A stretch of 64,000 nucleotides of DNA, taken from positions 596,001-660,000 of the forward strand of contig NZ_CP030032.1 of assembly GCF_003258315.1 (NCBI RefSeq), in the 5' to 3' direction. Positions within the stretch are counted from its first letter, which is position 1. Each line of letters starts with the position of its first letter. The stretch comes from Bradymonas sediminis (lineage in GTDB: Bacteria; Myxococcota_A; Bradymonadia; Bradymonadales; Bradymonadaceae). The translations under genes were made by a program, and so were the position numbers. The notes beneath the pieces were generated by a model. That model was not told the DNA's origin. It saw nothing but the letters and a program-made list of their open reading frames with translations, and did not search any database. Positions 1-8,733 of the stretch are shown piece after piece.

Positions 1-2
1 AC

Positions 3-68
3 GGCGTCTTCGACGCCCCCGGATTGCGGGCGCTTGAGCTGTCGGCGATTGCGCCGCTCTGTGATTAA
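3..68 (+). CDS. 3' end of an upstream gene, product unknown
   Basis: One frame is open from the left edge to a TAA at 66-68 and gives a 21-residue tail ending in SAIAPLCD. Most of its codons end in G or C, as in the neighbouring genes, which supports coding. Another frame also runs open to a TGA at 70-72, so the choice is tentative. Too little remains to name the product. Confidence 0.35.
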   Translation, partial: GVFDAPGLRALELSAIAPLCD

Positions 69-94
69 TTGACGTTAATTTTGTTGGAATCAAA

Positions 95-814
95 ATGATC
101 TCTAAGTTGAATAATGCCCATTCACTCCTGGTGTCTGTGGCGCGTTTGGGGCTCGGGCTCACGGTCACTGAGTATTGTCGCGAGAACCCGCCGCGCCCCG
201 AAATGCCGCTTGAGCTGTACCAATACGAGGGCTGCCCCTTTTGCCGAAAAGTGCGGGAGGCGATGAGCCGGCTGGACCTGGCCTATATTTCGCGAAGCAG
301 CGCGAAGGGGGCGGGGGCCAATCGCTATTTCGTGAGCGCCCGCGCCGGAAAGACGCAGTTTCCGTTTCTGGTCGACCCGAATACCGGCGCCGAGCTCTAC
401 GAGTCGGAGGCCATCATTGACTATCTGGCCGAGACTTATGGGGGCGGGCGCAGCGCCCTGGCCAAGGCCGTGGCGCCGCTGAGCACGCTGAACTCGGCCC
501 TGGCCGGCGGGCTGCGCCCGCGCGGGCTGAGCAGCCGGCTCAAGAAGCCGCGCGACGCCCAGCCCGAGCAGCTCCTGGAGCTCTATAATTTTGAGGCATC
601 GCCGTTTTGTCGCAAGGTGCGCGAGGTGCTCGATGAGTTGGAGCTCGACGCGCTGATTCAGAACGTTGCCAAGGGCAGCAAGCGCCGCCCTGAGCTCGTG
701 AAGCGCGGTGGCCAGATGATGGTGCCATTCCTGGTGGACCCGAATACCGGGCGGCAATTATACGAGTCCGACGACATCGTCGCGTACCTTCGGGCGACCT
801 ATAAGGGCGGCTGA
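95..814 (+). CDS. tandem glutathione S-transferase N-terminal / glutaredoxin-like protein
   Basis: The 239-residue protein holds two copies of a thioredoxin-fold GST-N/glutaredoxin unit. Copy one is near residues 38-115 (YEGCPFCRKVREAM, then FPFLVDPNTG and ESEAIIDYL). Copy two is near 158-237 (FEASPFCRKVREVL, then VPFLVDPNTG and ESDDIVAYL). The first copy keeps a CxxC-like CPFC pair; the second has SPFC, so only one Cys and a likely monothiol or non-redox role. The PFLVDPNTG stretch is the cis-Pro region that binds glutathione in this fold. Tandem proteins of this kind occur in bacteria and plastids. A cytosolic thiol role is inferred and the substrate is unknown. The ATG at 95 has only a weak GGAA ahead of it; the Met at residue 37 is an alternative start. 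Confidence 0.85.
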   Translation: MISKLNNAHSLLVSVARLGLGLTVTEYCRENPPRPEMPLELYQYEGCPFCRKVREAMSRLDLAYISRSSAKGAGANRYFVSARAGKTQFPFLVDPNTGAELYESEAIIDYLAETYGGGRSALAKAVAPLSTLNSALAGGLRPRGLSSRLKKPRDAQPEQLLELYNFEASPFCRKVREVLDELELDALIQNVAKGSKRRPELVKRGGQMMVPFLVDPNTGRQLYESDDIVAYLRATYKGG

Positions 815-899
815 CATCGGCGAGCGCTGAAGAGACCCCAAACATGGTGGCTGAGGCCATGTAAACGACCCCTGAGCGCCCTCAAAGGGCAACGATATT

Positions 900-1793
900 A
901 TGAGCGATACGGATTCAAGCGTGTTCGAATCGATTCGCTGGTTGCGCCGTCGCCTGGACGACGCGCTGGTGGGCGGGTTGGACCCGAAGGTCTGGGACAA
1001 TATTTCCTCGATGCGCGCGGGGCAAAATGAGTATGGCTACGACCCGTTCGGGTTTGAGCCGGAGTTCCTCAAATATATCTACCCGGTGGCCGAGCGCCTG
1101 TATCGCCATTATTTTCGGGTCGAGACATTTAATATCGACAATATTCCGGACGACGGCCCGGTGCTTCTGATTGCCAATCACACCGGTCAGATCCCCATCG
1201 ACGGGTTTTTGATCGGCTGCGCGCTGCTCTTTGACCGCCAGCCGGCGCGTATGGTGCGCAGTATGGTGGAGCATTGGGTGGCGACGCTGCCGTTCGCCTC
1301 CTGGTTTATGGCGCGCGCCGGGCAGGTGGTGGGCACGCGGCAGAACGCGCGGATTTTGCTGGGGCGTGGCGGGTGTATTCTGGTGTTTCCGGAGGGCACG
1401 CGCGGGGTCAATAAGACCTACGACCGGGCGTATGAATTGGCGCGATTTGGCAACGGGTTTATGCGCCTGGCGCTGGAGACCAACACGCCGATCATCCCGG
1501 TCGGGGTGGTCGGCGGCGAGGAGCAGTTGCCGACGATCTGGAATTTCGAGTCCTTCGCGCGCCTGCTGGGGCTTCCGGCGTTCCCGATTACGCCGACCTG
1601 GCCGCTGCTGGGACCGCTCGGGGCGCTGCCGCTGCCGGTGAAATACCGCATTCATTTCGGGGAGCTCATGCATTTTGAAGGGGCGAGCGATGATGAAGAC
1701 CGCGTCATCGAGGAGAAGGTCGACCAGGTAAAAGCGGCGATCCGCGGGTTGGTTCAGACAGGGTTGCGCGAGCGCAAAGGGGTGTTCTTTTGA
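900..1793 (+). CDS. 1-acylglycerol-3-phosphate acyltransferase-like (PlsC/LPLAT superfamily)
   Basis: Acyltransferases of this superfamily move a fatty acyl chain onto a lysophospholipid or related acceptor at the inner membrane. The 297-residue protein shows the acceptor blocks in order: LLIANHTGQIPIDG near residue 98, where His and Asp are spaced as in the MGAT/DGAT-like branch rather than the classical HX4D; a Gly-Arg stretch near 160; and VFPEGTRG near 165, the phosphate-binding FPEG block. It has no clear signal peptide. Its stop codon overlaps the TTG start of the next gene, so the two are probably translated together; that partner is an SDR enzyme, which suggests a small lipid or polyketide tailoring unit. 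The exact acceptor cannot be told from sequence. Confidence 0.88.
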   Translation: MSDTDSSVFESIRWLRRRLDDALVGGLDPKVWDNISSMRAGQNEYGYDPFGFEPEFLKYIYPVAERLYRHYFRVETFNIDNIPDDGPVLLIANHTGQIPIDGFLIGCALLFDRQPARMVRSMVEHWVATLPFASWFMARAGQVVGTRQNARILLGRGGCILVFPEGTRGVNKTYDRAYELARFGNGFMRLALETNTPIIPVGVVGGEEQLPTIWNFESFARLLGLPAFPITPTWPLLGPLGALPLPVKYRIHFGELMHFEGASDDEDRVIEEKVDQVKAAIRGLVQTGLRERKGVFF

Positions 1794-2743
1794 GTCGTTC
1801 CAAACGAAGGAGAAAGCAGCGCGTTCTGATCACCGGCATCGCCGGAAATCTGGGACGCGCGGTCGCCCGAAGGCTGCACCGAAGCTATGAGATCGTGGGC
1901 ATCGACCGGCGCCCGGTGCGCTATATGCCCAAGGATATCGAGATTGAGAATGTGGATATCCGCCGGCGGCGTGCCGAGGATGTCTTCCGGCGCGAGCACC
2001 TGGACGCGGTGGTGCACCTCAATATCATGCACGACCCGCGGGCGCGCCAGGAGGAGCATCACGCCTTCAATATCATGGGGACCCAGAAGCTGGTGGAGTT
2101 GGCGGCCGAGCACCGGGTGCCCAAGGTGGTGGTGCTCTCCAGCGCGAATGTCTACGGGCCGGACCCCAAAAACGACCAATTCCTCAACGAAGACGCGCCC
2201 TTAATGGGGGGGCAGAACTTCATGGCGATCCGCGATCTCATCGCGCTCGATATGTTTTGCAACACGTTTTTCTGGCGTCATTCCGAGATTGAGACCGTCA
2301 TTTTGCGCCCGGCGAATATCGTGGGACGGGTCAATAATGCGCCGAGTCGCTATCTGCGCCTGGCGCGCCCGGTGACGGTGATGGGCTTTGACCCGATGGT
2401 TCAGATCATTCACGTCGAGGACGTGGTCACGGCGATCGAGTGCGCGCTGACCCCGGGGGTGCGCGGAGTTTATAATATCGCGGGGCCCTCGCCGGTGCCG
2501 TTGTCGACGCTGATAAAAATGATGGGGAAGGTGCGCCGGCCGGTGCCTGAGCCGGTCGCGCGCGCGGTGCTTAAGGCGGCCTGGTCGCTAAAAATGAGCG
2601 ACTGGCCGGTGCCCGAGCTCGACCATATAAAATACGTTTGCATGGTCGATGATGCGCTGGCGCGCCGGGAGCTTGGGTTCAAACACGCCTTTGAAATCGA
2701 CCGCATACTCAGCGATCTCAGCCAACCATTGATGCCTTTTTGA
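1790..2743 (+). CDS. NAD(P)-dependent epimerase/dehydratase (extended SDR)
   Basis: The 317-residue protein begins with a Rossmann fingerprint, VLITGIAGNLGRAVARRL, followed by an Asp (VGIDRRP) that usually marks NAD rather than NADP preference. VVVLSSANVYGP near residue 115 carries the catalytic Ser region and ILRPANIVGR near 180 is the substrate-loop block of extended SDRs. The usual YxxxK is not obvious; the region around 145-160 reads NFMAIRDLIALDMF, so catalysis may be altered or the protein may be a binding-type SDR. The TTG start overlaps the TGA of the acyltransferase by four bases, which is why this start was chosen. Sugar-nucleotide or lipid-linked substrates are possible. Confidence 0.87.
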   Translation: MSRSKRRRKQRVLITGIAGNLGRAVARRLHRSYEIVGIDRRPVRYMPKDIEIENVDIRRRRAEDVFRREHLDAVVHLNIMHDPRARQEEHHAFNIMGTQKLVELAAEHRVPKVVVLSSANVYGPDPKNDQFLNEDAPLMGGQNFMAIRDLIALDMFCNTFFWRHSEIETVILRPANIVGRVNNAPSRYLRLARPVTVMGFDPMVQIIHVEDVVTAIECALTPGVRGVYNIAGPSPVPLSTLIKMMGKVRRPVPEPVARAVLKAAWSLKMSDWPVPELDHIKYVCMVDDALARRELGFKHAFEIDRILSDLSQPLMPF

Positions 2744-2789
2744 AATTAAATAACTCAGTAATTTTAGTGGGTTATGAGTGGGGGTTTGG

Positions 2790-2815
2790 TTGACGTTATT
2801 AAGTGCGGGTATAGG
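2790..2815 (+). promoter_or_regulatory. possible promoter ahead of the DUF4388 gene
   Basis: TTGACG at 2790-2795 and TATAGG at 2810-2815 are separated by 14 bases, shorter than the usual 17, and lie 126 bases before the ATG at 2942. The rest of the 198-bp gap holds no other signal I can support. Confidence 0.3.
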
Positions 2816-2941
2816 TCATTGCCTTGATCGTGCTCGGTGCGCACCTTAGAATGCACGTGCTGAAAGAGGTGTCTAATTGGAGTGAAAATTACTGCGCGCC
2901 CTATCTCGAGTTGAGCGCCTACCCCTCATTCTGGACGATGC

Positions 2942-4654
2942 ATGTCGAATAATGACGAGGAGACCGTAGAGCAACGCCTGCGCGAGTTGCGCTGGGACGA
3001 CGATGAAGAGACTAAGGTGCTCGAGGAAGATAGTTTGTCGGATCTGCGCAATTTTCGCGCGCCCGGCGTGGAACTCGGCAGCCCGAGCCCGGAGGGTGAG
3101 GCGCATAATCCCTGGGCTCAGCGCAGCGACGCGACCTTAGACTTTGACTCGGCGTCATGGACGGGCATCGACCCGGTCAGCGATGTGGTCCATCCGGCCC
3201 GGCGCGACAACCCGACGACGCTCGAGGTGGAGGTTGGCGAGGAGCAATTAGCGGCCCTGCGCGACGAGCGGCGCGCCCGGCTCAAGCAGCTCGACGCGGG
3301 CGCCCGACGCGCCCCAACGCCCCGCCCGGCGCCCCCCAGTCAGATTACGCCTTCGGTAAAAAAACGAACCATCCGCGAGCAGGCGCCCTCGGTCACGACG
3401 GGCTCCCACGACTTGCTAACCGGCGAGGCCGCGGCATATCGGCACTGGAATCTAAAAGAGACGTCGTTGGCAGGGATCCTATTGTCGCTGGTCGGTGTCA
3501 GTGAGCCGGCGGTGCTGGAACTTCACTCGGGCAAGAGCCGCGCGCAGTTATTGATCAGCGCGGGCCAGCTGCTCGAGGTCCGACTGCTGCCCTGCTCGGC
3601 GCAGCATTCGCTATGCACGAGTCTGGCGAAGAAGGGCCGGGTGACGCCGGCGCAGGCGGCCTCGGTGCGCCAATACGCGATGAAGCATGGAGTCAGCGAG
3701 GCGAGCGCTCTGCTCAAGGCTGGAAATTTACTGCCCGCCACGACGATTCGCGCCGCGGCGCGGGCGCGCCGGCGACATCTCATCAGTCGCCTTCTCCAGG
3801 CCCAATTGGTCGAGGCGAGCGCCTACCATATCGAATCGTTGCCCGAGGGGGCGCATGTCGCCCCGATTCCGTTGGTTGGGATCTTATTCGAGCGCGTCCG
3901 GGCGTATTATGACACCGCGCAGCCCAGCGTGAGAGCGAAGGCTGAGCAGCGATATCTCGGCATGCATCTGAAGCGGAAGCATAATTTCGCCTTCAGCATT
4001 AATCATCTTGAGGTATCGGTGAATGAGCGCCAATTGCTCGACCGGGTGCTCACGCGCGAGCGTCCCTATGACCGCGTGGTGCATAACTCGCCGACCTCAC
4101 GCGACGCGACGCTGTCGATCCTGGCGGGGCTCGACGCGGTGGGCGTGCTCAGGGTGACGACCCCGGGGCTGTCGGAGCACGAGTCCTCGAACTCCGAGGA
4201 AGAGCTTGTCCGCGCGTCGATGCGCATTGACGCGATGGAATCTCGCCTAAAGGCCGAGAATTATTTCGACATACTCGAGGTCCATTGGTCGAGCTATGAC
4301 GCCGAGATTTCGCGGGCCTATCAGGAGTTGAGCGCCTATTTTGAATTGATTAAGCAGCCGCTGGGGTTGGACGCGGCCCAGCGCGCGCGCCTCGGGGCGA
4401 TTCGTGGAAAGTTGGATCGGATCTACGCGGTGCTGCGCGACCCGATTCGTCGGGCCGAATACCGCCGCACGCTGGTCCCGACGGCCAATATTCGCCGCGC
4501 GGCCCGAAAGTTTGATATGTTGGGCGCGGCGGCGTTTCGAAAGAGGCAATTCCACAGCGCGTTGGATTATTATCAGCGGCTCCTATCGCTGGAGCCCAAT
4601 AATAAGAGCATCAGCCGGCTGCTGCCGGTGTTGCTCTCGCGCACCACGACCTAA
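2942..4654 (+). CDS. DUF4388 (PATAN-like) protein with J-domain-like and TPR C-terminus
   Basis: The 570-residue protein has an acidic, low-complexity N-terminus (about 1-150). A DUF4388-type region follows (about 170-300): LAGILLSLVGVSEPAVLELH, then a short beta segment ending GQLLEVRLLP. Near residue 440 a J-domain-like stretch (ENYFDILEVHWSSYDAEISR) lacks the HPD triad, so it is unlikely to stimulate DnaK in the classical way. The C-terminus (about 520-560) is a TPR-like helix pair, ALDYYQRLLSLEPNN. In deltaproteobacteria DUF4388 proteins are thought to act in signalling or gliding-related scaffolds. No signal peptide or membrane segment is visible, so a cytosolic adaptor role is inferred. 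It sits alone between an SDR gene and a convergent nuclease gene. Confidence 0.82.
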   Translation: MSNNDEETVEQRLRELRWDDDEETKVLEEDSLSDLRNFRAPGVELGSPSPEGEAHNPWAQRSDATLDFDSASWTGIDPVSDVVHPARRDNPTTLEVEVGEEQLAALRDERRARLKQLDAGARRAPTPRPAPPSQITPSVKKRTIREQAPSVTTGSHDLLTGEAAAYRHWNLKETSLAGILLSLVGVSEPAVLELHSGKSRAQLLISAGQLLEVRLLPCSAQHSLCTSLAKKGRVTPAQAASVRQYAMKHGVSEASALLKAGNLLPATTIRAAARARRRHLISRLLQAQLVEASAYHIESLPEGAHVAPIPLVGILFERVRAYYDTAQPSVRAKAEQRYLGMHLKRKHNFAFSINHLEVSVNERQLLDRVLTRERPYDRVVHNSPTSRDATLSILAGLDAVGVLRVTTPGLSEHESSNSEEELVRASMRIDAMESRLKAENYFDILEVHWSSYDAEISRAYQELSAYFELIKQPLGLDAAQRARLGAIRGKLDRIYAVLRDPIRRAEYRRTLVPTANIRRAARKFDMLGAAAFRKRQFHSALDYYQRLLSLEPNNKSISRLLPVLLSRTTT

Positions 4655-4678
4655 CGGGGCGCGCGAGCGCGCAGGGGC

Positions 4679-5452
4679 TTAGAAGTCCGAAATACGTTTG
4701 GTCAAACCGGGGTAGTCGACGAAGGGGTTGCGCGAGTTTTGAAGCGCCGAGATCTTTGCGTTGCGCGTCTTTTCGACCGCGTCGGGCGGGTCTTCGCGGT
4801 CCCATTTGCGCAGGATATGCTCCTCGCTCAGGGGGATCTTCAGGTCGTAGACGGTGGCGACGTAGAACATCGCGCGGGCGAAGTCCCCGCGCTTTTCTTT
4901 GCGGACCTCGAAGACGGGTTTGACCCGCGCGCCCGGGCCTGATTTCGACCCGCCGCGCGACCAGACCGGAACTTTTACGCTGCCGTAGTGCAGGTTGAGC
5001 CGGGCGGCGCGCGCTTCTCCGGTGACCGCGAAGCTATGGTGCAGATCGCTGCGCGCGGCGCTGGGGAGCCGGGTCAGCGGCCAGGCGTGCTCGACGGCGC
5101 CGGCGTTGGGGAGCGGTTGCTTAAAATACTCGATGGTCACGCCGGTATAAGCGCCTGCGGCCTTTCGCCCGTCGCCGTCGATCGAGCCCCAGAGGGCCGA
5201 GCGCGCGCCGATATAGGAGAGCGGTTGGTGCGCCGCGGACCAGTCCTTGCGCAGCGCCTCTTTGAGGCGGGCGTCGCGGAGCCGCGGATGGGGCTCCGGG
5301 CTGGGGCGAAAGACGCCGTTGGTGGAACTCAGCGGCGAGACTCCCGAGGCCAGCAAGGCCACGATGCACCCGTAAAAAAGCACCGACGCGACGAGCGCTG
5401 CGGTGATCATCGTGAAGTTTCGAGTCTCTTGATCTGATGGCTGGCGTTTCAT
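4679..5452 (-). CDS. endonuclease I family nuclease, membrane-anchored or secreted
   Basis: Endonuclease I enzymes are Mg2+-dependent, non-specific DNases of the His-Me finger group, usually exported. The 257-residue protein has one hydrophobic segment near residues 15-38 (signal or anchor). The family hallmarks follow in order: VEHAWPLTRLPSAARSDLHH, in which EHxWP and SDLHH supply the metal-binding and general-base His; then GDFARAMFYVATVY; then a tail with DREDPPD, RNAKI and RNPFVDYPGL. These fit PF04231 closely. Length is typical. It is convergent with the DUF4388 gene, 24 bp apart, and divergent from nothing nearby. A role in nutrient DNA digestion or predation is plausible but inferred. 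Confidence 0.87.
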   Translation of the reverse strand: MKRQPSDQETRNFTMITAALVASVLFYGCIVALLASGVSPLSSTNGVFRPSPEPHPRLRDARLKEALRKDWSAAHQPLSYIGARSALWGSIDGDGRKAAGAYTGVTIEYFKQPLPNAGAVEHAWPLTRLPSAARSDLHHSFAVTGEARAARLNLHYGSVKVPVWSRGGSKSGPGARVKPVFEVRKEKRGDFARAMFYVATVYDLKIPLSEEHILRKWDREDPPDAVEKTRNAKISALQNSRNPFVDYPGLTKRISDF

Positions 5453-5540
5453 AATCGCACTCGCGAGAAGAGGGGAGCTCCAATAACGACCTGCTTCTAA
5501 AGATTAGCACAGTCTCTGCGCGCGTCGCGAATAATCGGCA

Positions 5541-5586
5541 TAAAAAAGGAATCGGCCCCGCGCTTGCGAAGAAGCGCGGGGCCGAT
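5541..5586 (-). terminator. rho-independent terminator of the TEP-repeat lipoprotein gene
   Basis: A 15-bp GC-rich stem (5551-5565 paired with 5572-5586, 6-base loop) is followed on the minus strand by a run of six T (5542-5547). It lies 22 bases past the stop of the lipoprotein gene, so it ends that transcript before the nuclease gene. Confidence 0.75.
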
Positions 5587-5607
5587 TTGTCCTTCATTTA
5601 GCCCGCG

Positions 5608-7116
5608 TTAGGGCTGAAGGTCGCGGTAGGAATTCGGGCTGTAGTGGTGGATGGCCACGCCGATCGCCTTGGTATTGGCGTATCCCTGGACGAGGTCATC
5701 GACGCATTGGTTCATGGCGGTATAGCCCTCCTGGAAGAAGGAGGCCGCGTTAGGCGCGATCTGCAAGGGCCCGGTCTCGATGCCAAAGAGCAGCGGAGTT
5801 TGGGTCCACAGGGCCAGGTTCTGCTCGACGCCGCCGGTGAGGTTCGCGCCGTCGTTCTCCCCGTGAAAGAATGACGGATCGCCGTTCACATTGGGGCGGT
5901 TGTCGTAATAGTTCATGATGCCCAGGTAATCGACCGGGCTATTGGGCCCGTTAAAGAACGCGAGGATCGGCTTATTATAGTAGGCATAGTCGGCGCCGAC
6001 GTCGCTCGCCAGGACCAGGCGGTGGCCGGTCTGGGCTTCATAGGCGTCGAAGGTCGCGCGGCAATCGTTCATGATGTCGAACCAACGCTGAGTCCACTCG
6101 GCGTTATAGCCCTGAGGGAGCCGGTTTTCCCACCACTGACCGCCCCAGGGGCCGCTGCGGATGGTGTGCGGCTCGATGTCGAGGTGGACGCCGTCGAAGC
6201 GCTCGGCGAGGTCGTTGGTGCCGAGGTTAAAGGAGACGATGTCGCGGCAGATTTGGCGGGGGGCCTGCGCGTTTGCGTCGGTGGTGACCCAGATGGCCTG
6301 GCCGTCGAGATACTCAACCGCGATCCCCTGGGCGTGGGCGTTTCGCAAAAAGGCGCGCAGATTCCCCTGGTGCGCGGGGTCGGTGATCGGGTCGTAGGTG
6401 ACGGCGCGCAGTTGGGAGAATCGGTCGGTATTCGAGTGCGCGCGGGTCTCAACGAATAGGCGGTTGATCGAGCGCGACGCGTCGCCATGCGGGGCTGCGG
6501 CGAAGTTCAATAACTCAACCTGGGCGTTGCCGGTGTTTTCTAAGATATCCCGCGCGCTGGGCGACTCATCCCAGACCCACATCGCGCGCGTGTCGATGCG
6601 ATTGAGGAAGGCCAGGCCATCTCCCGGGGTAGTGGGGACAGTGGGCTCGGTCGGCTCGGTCGGTTCAGTCGGCTCAGTCGGCTCGGTCGGCTCGGTCGGC
6701 TCGGTGGGCTCGGTGGGCTCGGTCGGCTCGGTCGGCTCGGTCGGCTCGGTCGGCTCGGTCGGCTCGGTCGGCTCGGTTGGCTCGGTTGGCTCAGTTGGCT
6801 CAGTTGGCTCAGTTGGCTCAGTTGGCTCGGTCGGCTCAGTTGGCTCAGTTGGCTCAGTTGGCTCAGTCGGCACGGTGGGCTGCTCTATAATGGTGTCGAC
6901 CTTCGGTCGCATGTCCAGGAGTGCGCTATCTTTATGTCCCTTCGCGAGGGAGACAAGGAGGGGGTCAGAGTCGTCCCCATTATTCTCCTCAGGCTCTTCG
7001 TATTGGGGGAATTCCTTAATCGACTCATCTGTTGAATCGCCGCAGCCTACGGCGGCAATTGAGATGATAATAAGGGCAAGGAAACGACGACGAAACGATA
7101 CTGCTTGTTTCTTCAT
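5608..7116 (-). CDS. lipoprotein with TEP-repeat stalk and glycoside-hydrolase-like barrel
   Basis: The 502-residue protein starts with a basic, hydrophobic leader and a lipobox AAVGC (Cys25), so it is predicted to be an outer-surface lipoprotein. Residues about 83-157 are 25 Thr-Glu-Pro units, an extended acidic Pro-rich spacer that would hold the rest away from the membrane. The C-terminal ~330 residues resemble a TIM-barrel glycosidase-like module: RAMWVWDES, then ERFDGVHLDIEPH (acidic DxxxxDxE at a strand end, as in GH18-type barrels), then LASDVGADY and YLGIMNYYDNRP. I cannot name the family or substrate. Its own terminator follows at 5541-5586. The TEP tract is encoded by nearly pure 9-bp repeats, so length variation between strains is expected. 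Confidence 0.85.
   Translation of the reverse strand: MKKQAVSFRRRFLALIIISIAAVGCGDSTDESIKEFPQYEEPEENNGDDSDPLLVSLAKGHKDSALLDMRPKVDTIIEQPTVPTEPTEPTEPTEPTEPTEPTEPTEPTEPTEPTEPTEPTEPTEPTEPTEPTEPTEPTEPTEPTEPTEPTEPTEPTEPTVPTTPGDGLAFLNRIDTRAMWVWDESPSARDILENTGNAQVELLNFAAAPHGDASRSINRLFVETRAHSNTDRFSQLRAVTYDPITDPAHQGNLRAFLRNAHAQGIAVEYLDGQAIWVTTDANAQAPRQICRDIVSFNLGTNDLAERFDGVHLDIEPHTIRSGPWGGQWWENRLPQGYNAEWTQRWFDIMNDCRATFDAYEAQTGHRLVLASDVGADYAYYNKPILAFFNGPNSPVDYLGIMNYYDNRPNVNGDPSFFHGENDGANLTGGVEQNLALWTQTPLLFGIETGPLQIAPNAASFFQEGYTAMNQCVDDLVQGYANTKAIGVAIHHYSPNSYRDLQP
6644..6868. repeat. 25 tandem 9-bp units encoding Thr-Glu-Pro
   Basis: On the plus strand the unit is GGCTCGGTC with C/T and G/A changes at third codon positions (GGCTCAGTT and similar). 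There are 25 units in exact 9-bp register, flanked by one diverged unit on the right (GGCACGGTG). The changes preserve Thr-Glu-Pro, so selection acts on the peptide. Confidence 0.95.
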
Positions 7117-7580
7117 AAACCTACCGAAATACAGGTGCTACTCGGTGATGCTTTTCATGGTCACCCAAATCCATCCAGGCTCTCAATTCTGGAAGTGATT
7201 GGTTTTGGGTTTTCTGAAAAGCGCTATGAAATCAGACGCTTAGTGGGCGTTTGATTTCTTGCGGTCGATTTATGCTATGAGGTTTTCAAGAAATGAACAA
7301 GCGAGTTTTAACCCGATTGGATAATTCTTTTGGTACTGTAATCGTCGTCGGTTTTTGCATATTTTTTGAGGGGATGGGATCAATAGCCAATTAAATATTA
7401 ATTGGCGTTGATCCCTGTTTCTATATGTAAATTGTGGGGGCTGTGCTTGCGTCGGGAAGGATTGCCGGGCAGGGCGCGCAAGATATTTCTGTCGAGATAT
7501 TTTTTAGGCAGAGCTCTGCCTTCGAGCCCGACTTTTGGGCAGCGACGTGGATGTGGCGGCGCGTGCAAGAGTGACGGCGC
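7117..7580. other. 464-bp intergenic region, AT-richer than its flanks
   Basis: This is the upstream region of the TEP-repeat lipoprotein gene (minus strand) and the region beyond the end of the next minus-strand gene. The stretch 7201-7420 is clearly AT-richer than neighbouring genes. I see no gene with coding character, no tRNA and no clear terminator. Confidence 0.5.
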
Positions 7581-7616
7581 GTGCGCTAGTTAGTGCGCTA
7601 GTTAGTGCGCTAGTTA
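7581..7616. repeat. three perfect copies of a 12-bp unit overlapping a stop codon
   Basis: GTGCGCTAGTTA occurs three times in a row at 7581, 7593 and 7605. The last copy supplies the TAA stop of the minus-strand gene that ends at 7614. Each copy contains in-frame stops on both strands. Confidence 0.95.
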
Positions 7617-8321
7617 GAAGGAGACCTTGAGGTAAGCAGCGGGGCCGCCGTTTCGCCAGGTCGGGGCGATCTCTGCGCGTGCTTCAGTGGGGTCGTTGGA
7701 CTCATCGGTGAGCAGGATGATGCTCTGAGCGATGACGGTGCCGCCGGCTGCGTAGAGGGCGAGCATCAGGTAGCGGGTATCGTCGATCTGACGCTGAACC
7801 TCGCGGTAGCGGTGCGCGCTGACGTGGTCGGGTAGGGCGGCGTAGTCGCGCTGCAGGGCGTTGGACTTCTCGCGATACTCAAGGGCGCCGCCGACCAGCG
7901 ACGCGCCGGCCCCGGCGAGGCCCCAGGCGCTGTGCGAGAGCCAGGAGGTCGTGCTCGGAAGCGGCTTAACCTCAAGCACCGCGGGGGCTTGGAGGCGCAG
8001 GCGTTTGATTTCTCGTCGAGGCCAAAAAGCGGCGCTGGGCTCAGCGGCGCTCACCGACACCATCGCGATATGCCCGTGGGAGGCCATGGTCCGGTCGTTT
8101 CGGTGGTTAAATTCGATCTGCGCGCCGCGGTCAAAGCGGGCCACGAGCGTAGCGTCCGGGGCGATCTCACTAAAGCTGAGCTGTGCGGGGGGCTGGGCCG
8201 CCGACGCGGGGCCTATCGCGAGGACTGTGGAAAAAAATGCGAGCACGCCCATCATCCCAATCAAATCGCTGGGCTCGTGCGCTGCTTTCTTTTTGATATG
8301 CCTGGATAAAATGCTCAACAC
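7614..8321 (-). CDS. exported protein of unknown function with two hydrophobic segments
   Basis: I do not recognise this 235-residue protein. A hydrophobic segment near residues 22-42 ends in PASAAQPP and looks like a signal peptide with an AxA-type cleavage site. A second, Gly/Ala-rich segment lies near 130-146 (WGLAGAGASLVGGALEY) and a third near 185-203 (LMLALYAAGGTVIAQSIILL), so part of it may sit in a membrane. The start is GTG at 8321 because AGGAG lies four bases upstream on that strand. Codon use matches its neighbours. It stands alone between two long intergenic regions. Confidence 0.68.
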   Translation of the reverse strand: MLSILSRHIKKKAAHEPSDLIGMMGVLAFFSTVLAIGPASAAQPPAQLSFSEIAPDATLVARFDRGAQIEFNHRNDRTMASHGHIAMVSVSAAEPSAAFWPRREIKRLRLQAPAVLEVKPLPSTTSWLSHSAWGLAGAGASLVGGALEYREKSNALQRDYAALPDHVSAHRYREVQRQIDDTRYLMLALYAAGGTVIAQSIILLTDESNDPTEARAEIAPTWRNGGPAAYLKVSF

Positions 8322-8733
8322 TCAACTCCTGAGCCGAGATCTCTGCAATATCTAAGATGTGCTGCAATTCGAAAAATAGGGGTCCGTTTTACGAAATATC
8401 TTGAGGCCCGCGACTTTGGGAACCACGATAATAACAGAAGAATTTCGGGATGTCTCGCGTCGTGCGCCAATTGTGGAGTAATCCTTATCCACAGTCGCCG
8501 GCGGACTCTCCTCCGAATCTAAGCGAGAGCACCCGCGGGGCAAGCGTGTCGCTTGTGTTTGCGCGCGGGCTTTTGGTAGAGCAGTGGGTTTGCGTGGGCT
8601 CGAGCTGGCAATCGCCCGCGATTGCGCGATTTGACCGGCGTTTCTGCAACAATATTCGTATGCTAAAAATTAAGTTGAGCTTCTGATCGACTTTTATACT
8701 GCGCCGCGAGGCATAATTTTGGAAATTGGCATC
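8322..8733. other. 412-bp divergent intergenic region
   Basis: This is the shared upstream region of the exported protein (minus) and the Cys-rich lipoprotein (plus). I see no coding frame I can support, no RNA gene and no convincing promoter hexamers. Confidence 0.5.
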
